Notes: generated by a model not told the origin, from the sequence alone. Positions 1-30,463 are shown, counted from the stretch's first letter. The stretch: 64,000 bases of DNA from Echinococcus granulosus (GCF_000524195.1 NW_020170472.1:231494-295493), one strand, 5' to 3'. Program-made: numbers and translations.

Positions 1-52
1 ATCCATCCATCCATCCATCCATCCATCCCGGATCCATCCATCCATCTAGTAT
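1..52. repeat. ATCC tetranucleotide microsatellite at window edge
   Basis: A tandem ATCC run with one interruption (cccgg) starts at base 1, so it continues beyond the window. Similar degenerate ATCC/GGAT sequence recurs in introns of several genes here, for example near 31632-31800 and 43106-43200. Confidence 0.9.
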
Positions 53-2370
53 CAATCCCTCTATCTCCTCATCAATCTCATATTCATCCACCCATCCGTT
101 CCGGATCTATCCATTCGCGCTTTCTGGACTTCGTAATAATGATGTAGTTTTACTGTTCCATCTTCCATAATTCGATCACCTCGTTGATGGGATGCAGCTC
201 TACCGCCTATCACCCATTTAGTTCCTCTTTTTAAAAAAACCCAAGCTACACATTTCATGTAATAACCTCAAATCTTGGACCTTGGATACTCTCTCGCAGC
301 TAGACGCATCAACTCTCGTGATGCCGTCCCAAAGGTTCCATATTAATAATGTTGCTGACACCAAAATTTCTAGAAAAAACTTCCTTTAAAATTCACACAC
401 GGGGCGTGCCACCCGAACTCTTGAAACTCCGCAGTGCATTTAAACAAATGGAAGTGTTTTGACCAAAAATAACCTCAGTGTATCAAGTGGATGACTGTAG
501 GCATACAAGCGCATATATTTAGATGCCATAAAGTGTATCGTCTTAGCTAATTTTAGAATTTATGGATGTATGTAGGAATGTTCAGGACTACAGGGAGTAT
601 CTCCCTCCCCCCTCACCCCGCGCCCCTCCTTCATTACCATAAAATATTCAAAAGTACACAAGCACAGCGAAGCTGCTTCAAATACCCACCCGACTGTTCA
701 AGATAAGATGTTCGGATTAATTTGATAGACACACACGCAAAAGGCGCCTGGAAAAGCACAAAAAAAGTGCGCTTGCTTTGCAAAAAAGTTGTGATTATTG
801 ACCTCTACAGAACTTGACTGGAGGTGGAGAAACTGTGGACGAGAGAAGGAGAAGCCTACAGAGAAAAACGTGGTCATGGCGTACCACCTCCCGTCATCAG
901 TGCAGACAGTGGCAAATCTCAGTGACATTCCTCTCTCCCACTTGCATCAATCGATCCGAAGGTTCGGGACTCCTCGAAACCCTCACAAGACCTATGCATC
1001 AGCATCAGATCCACTCCCCTCTACACAGTACTTCCTGGTCAAAATCGACCCAACTGAATGGATGGATGACGACAGGCGCGTAGCCCCCACTTCCAGGAAA
1101 ATTAACGAAAATGTCGTCTGATGAACTTATTCTTCAAGACAAGCTGGACCGCCTTACGGAATGCCAAAATCACAACCATTACGAAATGCAATGCAACTCC
1201 GGCATGTAACATAATAATGCCAATATCAAGCTAACTAGAGGAGCGTCGAGAAGGCACCGTCAGACTGTTAAAAATGCGATCACAAAATATCTCATCGTGA
1301 ACGGCTGATTCATCACACCATAATCGTTAGTGTGATTTCAATGGTGAAATCGAAGCCACAACTGATTGCCCTTCGATAGAGAGAGGTAAATTTACCAAAC
1401 AAGGGTCAAAACCATGCATGCCGGATCAGTAGTGATTATTGGCGCTCATATTTTGCAGTTAGAGAGAGAGAGATAGAGGCGATAGGAGGAGGCAGATATA
1501 TAGAGTAGGAGAGAGTGAGGGTAGACAGGGACAGGGGTGGGGCACTAAGATTGAGTTGACGCTGTAGAAACCGTGTGCAGGGTAGCCAAGACAAGCACGG
1601 ATCAAACCAAACTGGACCAATAAGGATGCAAAAAAAAAGGAATCAGGAGACTGGTTAGGAGATTGTGCCAGGTCAAAGGTCAAGTCACGGGCTAAAAGAT
1701 TCACTCGAGTAGGGCAGGGCGCTAAAACAGCATCTCCTCCACGCACCGAACCGCAAGAGCGAAAGGAAAAAAAAAGGTGGGCAACGGCTTCGATCGGTGC
1801 GCGGCTTTGTACACAGGATAGGCGAGAGATGAGAGAGGAGGAGGGCAGTAGACGCGTCTCCAGTCCCTTCTTTTCTTCCTCTCTTTAAACAAACACCCAC
1901 ACACAAACACACATAATGGCGCTTGTAGAGGGATGGGGAAATAAGTACTCCAGTCGGTCCATCCATTCGCTCGTCCACCCATCTGCAGATCGAGTAGTCA
2001 GTGTCATTGTCGATTAGTCAACTGGTCAGTCTGTCAGTTTGTCTGTGTGCGTGTGATTATTGTTTTTCGCATATGTATATATACAGAAATAAACAAACTT
2101 AGGACGAAAGGGGGAGGAGTACTTCGTGTTTTACGTATGTGTTACTGTGCAGCAGCATGTGATGTGGGATTCACGAAAATTTCAGCGCGGAAGAAAGACA
2201 CGATTGTGGTGGGCGGGAGGGTGTAGCTGCCTAAGGATAAATTATTTAGCTGGAGAGAAAGGAGGGGCAGGTGGAGCGGGGGGAGGAGAAATGGGAGAAT
2301 TCTAGGCACTGGTGCGCGCACGCGCACATCTTTAAAAGCTGCCCATCGAAGAAGATGATGTTATCGTCTA
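53..2370. other. 3' flank of the DYRK gene, no gene seen
   Basis: This region lies downstream of the DYRK stop codon on the minus strand. It includes purine-rich GA stretches (about 1459-1520) and short open frames without recognisable domains. The DYRK 3' untranslated region should begin at 2370 and run towards lower coordinates, but I found no clear AATAAA near the stop. Confidence 0.5.
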
Positions 2371-19049
<16,679 letters not shown>

Positions 19050-21153
19050 TGCGTGAAAGGCGGGAGAAGACAGAGAGGCAATCGGTAAATCCACCGGGCT
19101 TCCTTCGAGCTTTCGAAGCTACTACTGCCTCTGCGTTGGCGCTTGAAGGATTAGTCGGGCGCTTGCGTACGAATCGCCTCCGGTTATTTATTAGGACTGC
19201 AAAAGTGGATGACAAAAGTGGTGCTGATGGCGGTTGTAAACAGTAACAACAGCGACGTTGATGATGGAAACAATAATAACAACAACAAGGATGGTGGTAA
19301 CAGTAGCGGAGGGCATAATCAATGTATTTGTGCGTGCCTGCATGCGCACACACAAGCACAATCACTTAACAAGCGAGCTAGCGCGCGCACAGGCTAGCAT
19401 GCGGTGCACGGCACAGCGCGTTTTTGTACTGTGCCGTGCTGAACACACCCGCGCACACACATGGAGAAACGGACCCTCATAAAGAGTTGGACAATTTCGA
19501 GGTAAAAAAAACAAAACTAATAGAGTGGGGGGAAGGGATGAAATGACGCGAGGTCGAGAATATGGAGGGATGCAGTACTTTGTCACAAGAGAAAATTTAT
19601 GCTGGAGTATGCACAAAGGCTAGAAATAATCCCACAACAAACAAAAGAAAAGGGAAAGCACTGAGCTGAAACAAGAGTACTATGAATAATAGCCTATGTT
19701 AAGAATAAATTTTGGAAAAAGACCTATCGATCTCCAGTACAAGTCGCAAGCACAGGAAAATTAGACAGCAAATATTAAGTAAACTAGCGTAATAATCAGA
19801 ATCTAATGCATTAAAGAAATAAATTCCATATGAAAAACCACTAGAAATATTACTTGACATTAAATGACCACTCAAGCTATAGCAAAAGATAAAGAGGGGA
19901 TTACAAATTTGATGCGAAGGCTCCTTTTTAACTGGTGGGAAAATCGGTAAACATGTGTCATATTTCAACATAATGTGCAACCTAAACCTTTCAGAAAAAC
20001 TCCGCGTAAAAAACTAAAAACTAAGATAAGAGAACGGGGCTGCTTTCGACTAGGGTAGCTGTATCATGGAAGCCCAAACATTCTTCTAAAGTGAATCAGA
20101 CGAAAGATAAGAAAAGCAAACAACAAACGCTGCCATACAAGCGGAAAGCAACGAAAAAGAAACAAAGCAAACGTACGGAAAATAAAAGAAGTCGACAAAC
20201 TGCCATCATTGGCATCAATGAAGCCCGGATCGCATAGTATTTAGCTTACTTAAACAACAATGGCGCAATTTATTATTTTCTGAAAAACAGACTAGTATTT
20301 GTGAAGTTTAAAAGTGTGCCATCAGTAACTGCAAAGCAAAGTCCTTTATTCTAGGGGTAAAGTTTAATTTTGGCTTAAACTTAAAGTATCATCTAGGGTA
20401 TGTTTTGCGCCAATTTTATATCCCGCTGTCAGGTATTTTTAATTTTCTAGCATCAACAAAATTAGGTTCTGAATAAAAAATAGCTTAAAACGTGATTTAT
20501 GTTTTCAATGCTATCATATTTTGGAAGCTTTTTTTTGTTGAGTTATTTCGGATGGACGCCAAGAATCCAAGTTAATAAATAGCTTAAACCTAATTGTCTT
20601 CTGCTCTTTCAAGGAACTGTTCATTGTATCGCATCTGAATATGAGGAGTCTGTCAAAGTTGGCTAGCTTACTAAACCAACATTGCCTCAGAAAAGCGGTT
20701 CTTTGGATTGTCGTGGACCACAATGCGAAAATAGGCCCACGCCCACTAGTTGGAATACCTCTGTTCACCAGTCGAAGTCACGGAGACGGAGTGGTGCCGC
20801 ACCCCCACCAAGGGTGACCTTCCCTTCAAGACAGTAAATCGCAGCAATGGTGCAACTCAAAAGTGCCTTCAAGTCCTCTTTCTTAGAAAAGAGGACCAAC
20901 GGTCACTAGGAGTTGTGGCCGCCTGGTCCTCCAACGACCCAATGCCAGGGAAACGCTCATACAGTGTAAAAGCATCAGCCTAAGAAGTCGTCCCTCCACG
21001 TTCAAAAGCGCCCAAATCTTGGCATAAATTTATCTATGCTGTGAAAAGGGAGCATACCAAATGTACATGCAAGTGACTTGACAATATTGCCACCGTCCGA
21101 TAGAAACGTTAATTTACACATAAAATACGGTGAAAAAACAAAGAGCAGAGGGT
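19050..21153. other. Intergenic region between SARNP-like and DYRK genes
   Basis: This 2.1-kb stretch separates the SARNP-like stop from the DYRK start. The DYRK-proximal part (about 19240-19470) is rich in CAACAA and CA/GT-type simple sequence with GCGC-rich tracts, as expected of promoter or 5' untranslated sequence. No open frame has recognisable similarity. Confidence 0.5.
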
Positions 21154-22512
21154 TTAATGGACTCCCTCCGATTCATTTCGCGTCTTTTTCGCCTCAGATA
21201 TCCCAAATCGAATCGCTCTAGCATTCTTCTTCTCTTCTTCGGATATTGGGCCACCGAATCGTTCTAACCGCTTTCGCTTCCGCTCCGATTCCTCAGAACT
21301 ACCGGTTGTTCCCTCCTAATTTAAGGATCCGGAAAAAAACTATTGCTATTGACAAGTATTGAAGTGAAAGTAGTATGCTAAACAAAAAATTGCCTGTTTG
21401 GAACCATTAACACCAAACCGCAGTGCTCGTGCTTTCCATCGTTCTGAGTCCGATTTCGGTACTGTCGTAACTGGTAGACCAAATCGTCTAGCTCTCTCCA
21501 TTCTCTTCTCCCAATCAGCAGCGTTTCCAAGCGGCCTATGAGATGGCGTATTACCGGTGGTATTTACAGAGCCATCGCTACTGTCACCGAAACGCTGTTT
21601 ACGAAGGGCGATCCGCTGAAAGAGACCGAATCAGATAACAGAAAAACAGTCGACACACACCTCCTCCTGTGTCATCTTGGAGATGTCGGTTTTCACAATA
21701 GGTGTGGCGGTTTTATCCGAGTCATTTTCAGCAGGTGCTCCCAACCGTGGCTGTTGATCCTCAGTAGAGAGTACTGTGGTTGGTGCAACTACAACAACAT
21801 CGTCCGCAGCAATATCATCTTCGTCTAACAACTCAGCTTCCTCTTCCGGCTGAACCGTTACCACCGAGTCGCCAGCTGACGACAAAATAAGGCGGCGGTA
21901 AGTGGTACCTTACCTTCGTGTGCAAGAATGCGATCTACCAGTTCTTGTTTGGATCCCGAAACGGGGAGTGAAGAAAGGACACAAAGCTTCTTCAGTTCTG
22001 CCAACTAAAACGCAATAAGCAAGACAAAATATTGTAGCATGGGAAAAAAAACCAGAAGCCCTCGGATGGAATGGTACTAAAAATATTTGAATTCAGTTCC
22101 CATGGACAAGCCCCACTAAGAATAAATCATATCGAAAAAAGTCTGAAAGTAGTAAGGAAAATATGAGGGGTGAAACCCATACACAATTGATTCTGCAATC
22201 AAAAACAAGCGCGCCCCACGTACTATTTCATTTTAAACCCATGTGTTGAGCTCATACAGCTAAAGACGGCAAACCTAACAATTGACAATGCCAGCTTTCG
22301 TGCCGGCGACAAAGGGTATGTGTACATACATGCGTCAACTGCAGACAAGTTTATCGTAAACAAACAGGAATAATTAACGCGGAACAAAAGGATCCTACGA
22401 GCGGCAGGAAAGCTGATAAAGACTTTCCAGAGGCTTGTAAATAGGATATTCAAAAAGCAGTCAGTAGAATTACCTTCAATTTTCTGAGCTCAGCCTGTGT
22501 TTTACCCGACAT
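21154..22512 (-). CDS. SARNP: SARNP/CIP29/Tho1-like SAP-domain ribonucleoprotein
   Basis: SARNP homologues bind nucleic acid through an N-terminal SAP domain and partner the DEAD-box helicase UAP56/DDX39B in TREX-linked mRNA export in the nucleus. Exons on the minus strand: 22512-22474, 22004-21914, 21875-21661, 21615-21412, 21315-21154. Phases agree and give 236 aa, against about 210 for the human protein. Seen: start MSGKTQAELRKLK, SAP domain continuing LAELKKLCVLSS with GSKQELVDRIL, an acidic/Val-rich linker, then five RFG helices: LRKQRFG, RARRFG, RALRFG, RLERFG and RAIRFG. Five such copies match the known number in the vertebrate protein. The basic-acidic C-terminus ends SEGVH. The donor at 21412 (GGT|gttaat) was chosen to keep phase and is the least certain junction. 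Confidence 0.92.
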
Positions 22513-23734
22513 TTCAGAAAACCAAGGTAGGTGTAGCGGCAGACCCACGTAATGCGCGGTCGTAGATCTGTTCTACTTGACTGGGGTTTCTAATGATATA
22601 AACAATTTAATTATGATAAAATTTTTTGCACTAACTTTAGAGCATTAAAACTACCTTCAAATAATATTGTGAACAAAAGAAATACGTTACGTTTAAGCGG
22701 CTTTCTAATCGGCTAATTTTAACGATTCACAAAAAGGAGCTTTATATTCAAACCAAGATAGGATATTTTAATGTTACATAGCATTCTAAAAGTTTTTGCT
22801 TTTGCTTTGTATGACTTTATGCAACCCCAGTTGCAAATGGGACTCCTACTTACATTCTCTACAATCCCAACAACAGTTATGACTTCACTTGCATAGAATT
22901 TTATTGAATAAACACCGCCTCTCGCCTAATATCAAGAAACAATACTTCCTACCTATTTAAGCTAATCGTACCTAAATGGGGTTATGAACCTCCTAATCTC
23001 CTGACCCCCAAATTTTACAAGCGAATTCAAAACTCCGTTTCTTTTTAAATATGCTCTTATTTACATGGCATTCACTTCCACAAATGCCAAATTCTGGACA
23101 CCACATCCAAAGAACACTTAAATGAATTGTGACCTTCGCGCCTTTCGTGAATTCGAAGGAACTTACATTATTAGGGCAGAAAATGCATTCCTGACGTAGA
23201 GAAGGAATGAGCGACCACTAGTGCCACTGAGTACAAGAGCAGTAGCGAGGCCTTAGCTACATGTGTAGTCAAAGTGCAGAGTTAAAAAAAGTATCAAAGT
23301 ACTACAACATTGGAACTTTCTGTTCCCCCGCAGCCTTCACCCCTCTAAATTGGGAAGAATGCCTTGTTAATAGCATTCAGAAGGACTGAGGACTCACGAG
23401 TATGACTGATCGACTACGTAAACTATGTGGTGGTAAAGTACTACTGCTCCGTAGAGCTATTCTCATAGCCATACCCGTAATTCTGCTACTCCTAGATGTC
23501 CATATGGATTGGGTCGGCCCACTAGCTCCGCATTTTACTCGACTCACCTGAAGATTTTATTCACTATGAAATATAGCTTTCATAGGAATCAAACTGAAAT
23601 AAAATGAAGAAGGAAATAAATCTTTCTAGTCAAAACTAATTCAGCATACAGAGTGGCAAAATCACGAAAAAAAATCCATCACAGGTCGCTTATGGATAAT
23701 TTCAGTAGCATCGTGTAAATAGGCTCACAGAAAA
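22513..23734. other. Intergenic region between FAPP2-like and SARNP-like genes
   Basis: A 1.2-kb AT-rich stretch with no coding frame of note. It should contain the SARNP promoter on its low-coordinate side and the FAPP2-like 3' untranslated region on its high side. Confidence 0.5.
23556..23561 (-). promoter_or_regulatory. Candidate polyadenylation signal of FAPP2-like gene
   Basis: TTTATT on the plus strand reads AATAAA on the minus strand, about 175 nt downstream of the FAPP2-like stop codon. The distance is plausible for a 3' untranslated region. Confidence 0.45.
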
Positions 23735-26700
23735 TCAGTGTTTAGAATCAGGAGGAAACACAGGATCTAGCTGCCGTTCGATGAGGAGACCATGGATGCA
23801 AATCAAACATCGGCGCAGGGCTTCCACAAATCGTTCAACATCCAACTGAAGTTGCCCCATGGCCTCCATTCCGAGCCATGGTTTCACATTCCGTGGAAGG
23901 TCCAATAGCACAGCTTGAAGGCGTCCTGCGCTGGGCATGGCTTTTAAAATAACCTGAAATAAAACAGTTGCTCGTAACCACTTGTGTCGACCAACATTTT
24001 GTGGATAGGCGTGAGGGATTAGAAAAAAAGACCTCACCGTAGCAGTTCCACGCACAGACCAATCATGGAATTCTTGCAAGGATTTTGTGTAGGCCTTCGT
24101 TGCGATGTCCACAATTTGAGCATTGGATGAGGGATTGGATTGAAACACGGATGTGGTGTCTTTGAAAAGAAGATCGAGGAAAGTGATTGCAAAATTTAGT
24201 GATCTGAAATGGAGAGGGGAACAACGAATAATTAATTGTTCGAGGTGGGCAGGCGATTCGACCGACGAAATGGATGATTTGTGAGAATCCAAGACATAGC
24301 GTAGCTGAGCACTTATCCTCCAACTACTTCAAGTCAAAACCCAACCATCTACCCAACCACTTCTCACTCACTTATCCACCAATCCCTTCATAAATCCGCC
24401 TATCAAAACCATCAACATTAAATCTTCCATCCACCACTCCGGTCCATCATTCATCTATTCTACTATCACACGATCCATTTACTCCCTTTTCTACCTAGTC
24501 TCCAACTCAACAATCCTTCAAAAATGGTAAGAACTGCAGAATCCTTCTAACTAACCTCGCAAGCCACAACAACGCCAGATACGCCGATCCTGAAGCTCGA
24601 CATTGGTTTGTCCGCACCTCCACATCCACAATATCCGCCAACGACAGCGCCAACGATCGCTGTTTCGCCAACTCTTTCGTTATTTGTCCTGCTTCTGCAC
24701 CCTCTCCCCCACTGGCCAGTGTCTTAACTGCCAGTTCCAGACGCACAATGTCTGCCAACACCTCGGCGTACACCGTCTGCAGGCTTCCCAATTGACTGAG
24801 AATCGCTGAAGTGTCCGACTGTGAGGGGGAAGTGGAATTGGTGGCTGCAAGAGCAGGAAAGAAGGAAAGGACACTGCGACAGCAGGCAAGAAACTCCACG
24901 GCGGAGATTGAAGTGGTGGCGACAACTGAATAGGATAGGGCCAGATCCTCAAAACTAAAGGTACAGAATTGCATCCAGATTAATAAGTTAATGTGATTTT
25001 GTTAACACCTTAAGAAGATTTATTCAACAGATCATCCACCCGTCCACCGAACCAACCAGTGATCGGCTCCAATATCCACCTATTTTCTCGGCCAACCATC
25101 CATCGTTAGATCGACCCGTCCATCTGTTGATCTATGCAACCAATCGCCCTTTGAAACATTCATCACTATGACCTCCCATCCATCAATCCAACGAACTAAC
25201 AGCAAATCAGGCTGTCAATCTACTATATAACCCATGCTCCGACCCTTTAAACTCTCAACTATCATAAAAAAGAGCCAACTTCACGGATATTCCCATAAGT
25301 TCATCTGATTGCCCATTCAATACCCCATTAAGCCACTCCTCCATCTATTCAATCGCCTAATCAAGCGACTCATCGCCAACATCAACCTACCTGAACTCCA
25401 GTTTTGAAAAGAAGGTGGGATAGGGGCGCGACAATCTTAGGGCACGCAAATGATTGTTCAGGAGACCGGTATTGGTGGTACTCCTCGATGCAACTGTTGT
25501 AGCAATTTTTTCAATTATTTTTGTCGACCTTGGACTAATGTCGCTGGAGGTAAAGAAGCAGAGCAAATTAACCACAGACAGTTCCTAAGTTAAACGTCTA
25601 CCCTTTCCTTCATACTATCTTACTTTGACGATGCAGTGGGCCCAGAATCACTTAATACATCAATTTGAAGACTCTGTGGCAATGCAGATGGTCGTCTATT
25701 GCCCATTGGACTTCCATCGATGCTATTATTGGTTTGAGCAGCCTTGAGCCGACTCGAACTTACCAGAAGGTTAATCAACTCATCGGCATTGGATAGCAGC
25801 GTATCGCAGGTGGCCTTCAGTGAGGTCACAGCTCCAACCATTTCCTGTTAATAAATAGAGCTGCTCATACATAGTTCAAGGTATGCAGAAGGGAGTTAGA
25901 AGATGCTAACCTGATTTCCACCGGCACATGACTTCAGAGCACTGCAAACACCGCTGATTTGCTGCGCCAGAAGGTCACGATTTATGCGAAGTTCTGAGCG
26001 CTTAGCCTCTATTGAACGTTCTGCTTGTTCTAGAGAAAAAAACTACTTATACCACCAGGTGAAAGAAAGAGAGCACTTTACATAAAAGCCATACGTTGTG
26101 GCCTCATTGAGAATACAAAACCCGCGTAAATACCGTCAATACGCGAAAACGGAACCCGCCTGTGACTTCAACACGGTCGACTGGTAGACCAGCAGTAAGC
26201 CTCATGCCCTTCCCCCACCCCACCCTCCTCTGCTCAAGCATACCCGTCAGGGAACAAGGGCGACCACATTGGAGCCTTTGTCACCCAACTACTTGGATTG
26301 AAAGCTTGACAGAGTGCAGGCTCAAGCACGCACAGGAGCCAGGTTCGCCTGCTTACACAGAGTAATGCGATGGTAATTTTATGCAAAGTGTATGCGTACC
26401 CATACAACACACACACACACATCTGAGTCTGTGACAAGGTCATGGCAATGCTACTTACACGCCGCTTGATGACAAAGGGTAACGTGGATAGCAACTGTGC
26501 AATCCACCAACTTTCCAAGCTTCAATTGTTGCGACTAGACTACTTGAAAAGGATTGGCACGCTGCAGAAACTGTAAGCACCACAGCTTGCAATAGCTTAG
26601 ACATTAAACACTCTTATCCGGGGATTGTTGGCAGACGGAAAAAAAAAGGAGATCCACATTGGCCATTGCAGGGCAATGGCAAAAGGGGAGCTGGTTAGCA

Positions 26701-29267
26701 CGACAGTGTCAAGGCGAACCAGCCACTGTTTGAATTAGACGGCAAGAGGTCGAGCGGTTTCAGGGTGAACTCAAAGATTTCATGTTCATACGAGCTTTTT
26801 AGGTGGTTCACCTACAGTCAAAACTGCCCAACAAAATCAAATATGCACCTAATTTTGACACAAAATCACTTGTTTTCTTAGTTCTTTTACTTACTACACC
26901 GTGAGTTGAGTCATCTCAGAGAGGAAAACACGAAAAATGTTTACACAAATGAAATCTGCCGGGCATTTAGAACTTTGAGTGATGGTAAAGAAAGCAACAA
27001 AGTCAATCGGTATGAAGTGGGCTTCAAAGACTGAGTACTTTACACGAAGAACAAAGAGACTGTGAAAACAACACTCTTACGGGTATTTTGAATCTGACTT
27101 GTATCTGTGTAACAGCAAAATAATTGGGGGTCAATAGAAAAACTCGGAGATCCGCTTAAAGAGAGGAAGAAGATCAAGTAAGATTTCGCAACTAAAAAAC
27201 AAGAGAATTTCCACCGACTAATCGACATCAAAGCAGTACTACGAAATGTGGACACAAGTGAGACTTCACGTTGATCACCTGTAACAAAGACAGTTAAGGA
27301 AGCAAACAACTTACGCATCTTCTCCACCTCATCCACATTCATTATACCCGCCTTGCAACTGCCCAAAGCGACAATCCACCGCTGCCTTTCGGTCGAGTTC
27401 GCCGCCTTGAGAAAGAAACGCTGCTCTCCGGGAATGAGAATTTCAAAGCGACAAGCATCGGTCGGATGGACTGCGTAAGTAGAAAAACAAACTGCACTGG
27501 TTTTTTTATTGGTTAGGATAGCACACTTCATCCTGGTTGGCTGGAAGGCAGAAAAATGTGCGCATTTCAAACAAAGTGGATCTTCTCAATTCGGCTAAAA
27601 TGACTGTTACGGCCTGCACCGTCTCCAATGATGGCGCGGGTAAGTTCATTCTAAAAGACGACACTAATTTGCACGGAATGGACACCACCGAAAGTGTTGC
27701 AGAAGTAAGGTGTCGAACATTGATGACTGAATAACCCGACACTGAAAACAGCAGAGACAATGGAAGAGCGTCAACCAACTTATGGGAACAGGATCTTAAT
27801 ATCAAGTCTTGTAAAAAAGTCCACATTTGAATGAATGAAACGTTTACATAAGCGCAGAGGAAGCAACATCCCCTTCTTCGACGTTACTCTCGAGGAAACG
27901 TTCCTAACGAGTAATGACTAATATGCAAAATACACCCCTAGCAGAGCATTATAAAGCCTTTTGAATAACTTCTTCTATAAACTCCTTTACAAAGAGTTCA
28001 GGCAAAGCAATCCCGCAGATTAGACAAATGCACTGAGCCGTTCCCACTCCTGTCTCGTGCTTGATGCCAGGTGAAGCAGAATAGCTGAGTCATCCATGAT
28101 TGCATATGAGCTTGAGGGATCTTTGAAGCCAAATCTCACACAATTTATGAAATTGACCTCTTAGGCTTTATTGGCGTTTACAAAAAATAGTGCCTTTCAT
28201 ACTGTAAGGGTAGTTTTGTGTTTATGGATAACTTGGACACCACAAGTTTTCTTGCTTCAGTCTTGGCATTCTGCTAAAAGACGGAATACCGGGACATAGT
28301 CATTACGGCTCGCATAGGATATTTTGTAAGGCTGGAAAACCGCCTAAAATACATGCACCCGGCATGAAACATCGATGAATCTTAACTACTGCTGCTAAAG
28401 GGAATTGTGCAGCATGGGACTTCTATTGAAGGTCTACAAGATGACCAGAAAAGTTGAATTTAAATAGTTTCCAGTTGTGGTCCAAGTGCATTAAATTATT
28501 GCTTCTTTTCTGCCACATGTAGCTTGTTGCAGTTGCGATTAACAGTGCGGAACCGCAACAAGCATCTGTTCACATACACGTGATTAACTGCTCAGATAGT
28601 AACCCAAATACTAAACACAGCCTCAGGATACCGCGCGGAATAAGAGGAGTAAACTTGGAACAGAAAAATCGGGAAGCGCTTAGAGGTAAGTCTTTTGAAT
28701 AAACCGGCCACTTCGAAGAATGAAAAAAGCCTGCCCTTGGCACCTGTGCCAAGTTAATACAAGGCGATGGACCTTCTAAAGACTATTATGTGAAACGTGG
28801 TGGAGTAAGTTCCCTTAAGCAGCAAAATCAGTTTAACTTATTTTGAGTTCATAGCAGTTGGACGATTTTTAATGAAAATTCCAGGTTGTTGTAAAATAAT
28901 TAAAGGAAAAAGAGATGATGGTAGATTTTAAAAAATTAATTAAGTTTAATCCTCCGGATTAGACACTATTCCCGAAAAACGGCAAGTCTATTTTAGCAGA
29001 TGGGAGAAAACCATAGGACTTGCGAATGAGATTTGGAATAACAATCCCTGATACCTAGCAACGGGAAAGTGTGCAGTTGGAGGCAGAGAAAAAGTAAGAA
29101 AAGAGCGTACCAACAACTTCACAAGCTGACACTTTGAGGGCACCTTTGCAGCCAGTATCGATGTCTGACTCTGACGTATAGTAGGAAAGGATTCCATCAC
29201 GAAGAGTGAAATACCTTTGCTGCCATCCGTTTATGTAATTCGTCCATTTGAATAACAGACCATCCAT
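23735..29267 (-). CDS. PLEKHA8: FAPP2/PLEKHA8-like PH and GLTP domain lipid-transfer protein
   Basis: FAPP2 binds Golgi PI4P and Arf1 through its PH domain and moves glucosylceramide with its GLTP domain. Exons on the minus strand: 29267-29111, 27470-27315, 26029-25911, 25844-25624, 25543-25391, 24954-24556, 24203-24038, 23953-23735. All phases agree, giving 529 aa (human about 519). Seen: PH domain (1-97) starting [15 protein letters not shown] and ending [20 protein letters not shown]; a helical segment [17 protein letters not shown]; a conserved [14 protein letters not shown] linker; GLTP domain (about 285-529) with LLWLAR (W399), a LDLLFKD helix, [12 protein letters not shown] (H448, W450) and [12 protein letters not shown]. 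The Asp of the GLTP headgroup site aligns at D337, but the partner Asn and Lys are not at the expected spacing. Confidence 0.92.
26030..29110 (-). other. FAPP2-like introns 1 and 2
   Basis: Intron 1 (27471-29110) and intron 2 (26030-27314) flank the second PH exon. I see no nested gene. The smaller downstream introns at 24204-24555 and 24955-25390 are rich in CATCCA-type simple sequence, as are intron 8 of the DYRK gene and intron 3 of the CCDC43 gene. Confidence 0.5.
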
Positions 29268-30463
29268 TTGCGACTTGGTAGCAAAGAGGCAGAAAGTAGG
29301 CAAAGATTACCCAACAATTATATTAAATCATGGTATAAACTTGTAAATTATAACAATAAAAAAATTGCGTTTGAACTACCAATCTGGGTTATTCAAGCAG
29401 TGGTAGTGAATTAAATACGAGCACGCCTGTACAGTCAGCATTAACTCATGACTTCATTCAAGTCATAAGTATAAGTCGGGGGATAGAAATATTATAGATA
29501 CAAGTTCAAAAACGCACATTAACACAAGCCATGTGAATATAAGTTAACCTACATGGCAGAAAGTTGGTAGAAAAGTGATTGGCTGCTTTGAAATTGTTAC
29601 TGCTACAATAATCAGAGTAAGTGGCTGAGCTAAACATTTGTAAGCAGAAGTGCCAGCTAGTCAACGCTAGACTGATTTGTTTGCAACCTTTAAAAATCTT
29701 TTTAACTAAGGCTTGACATAAGGAGTTTTACGGTAAGAAACAAATGTATACAGAATATGCTGAGGTGGGGATATGGGTGAAGGCATTTATCTGCGGTTTT
29801 AGAACTACAAGTGAATGGCATTGTAAAATTAGCCTGAAAAATTTTTACTTTTTTCCTTGTAATAGGATAAAGCATCATAGCAAGGCGCACTAATCCCCTA
29901 CGCAGAGAAGCGCTGAAAATTTCCTAACATGGCCCAAAAGCCATGTAGTCGAATAAAAGTACACCATGCAAACACCAAATTATTTAAATAATTCATTATA
30001 TAGCTGGAGAAAAAAATTAGGTTATCACAGTCTATAGCCCACATATACACAATTTTTAAGGTGAAATTCTTTATTGCACTCCTCGTAGACCATACTCCTA
30101 TGGATGAGGGTCTTATCGTAAAAGTGCAGGGGAAACTAAATAGCTAATGGGATGGTTGAGGTGCAGCTTTCATTAAGATATAATTTGCTTCAAGAAGTGA
30201 ATTTTTTGACTACGCATGCGACTAAACATGAACGCAATTACAACATACTTCTCTACGACCCCCTACCCCAAATAAAAAACCAAAATCGGTGAATATTGTA
30301 TTTACTTTATAAGAATTGATTACCAAAATGTACACGTAAGACTCCGACTTCTTTAAGATATGTTATTCGGCAAATCCGCTTTGTAAATTTCTTTGTTAAA
30401 GTGCAGAACTACTCACTCAAGATGATAAAGTCTTCTTACCAATGGAGCACTTAATTTACATGC
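29268..30463. other. Intergenic region between coronin-like and FAPP2-like genes
   Basis: A 1.2-kb AT-rich stretch. No coding frame has support. The FAPP2-like promoter should lie just above 29267. Confidence 0.5.
30070..30075 (-). promoter_or_regulatory. Candidate polyadenylation signal of coronin-like gene
   Basis: TTTATT on the plus strand reads AATAAA on the minus strand, about 390 nt downstream of the coronin-like stop codon. Confidence 0.35.
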
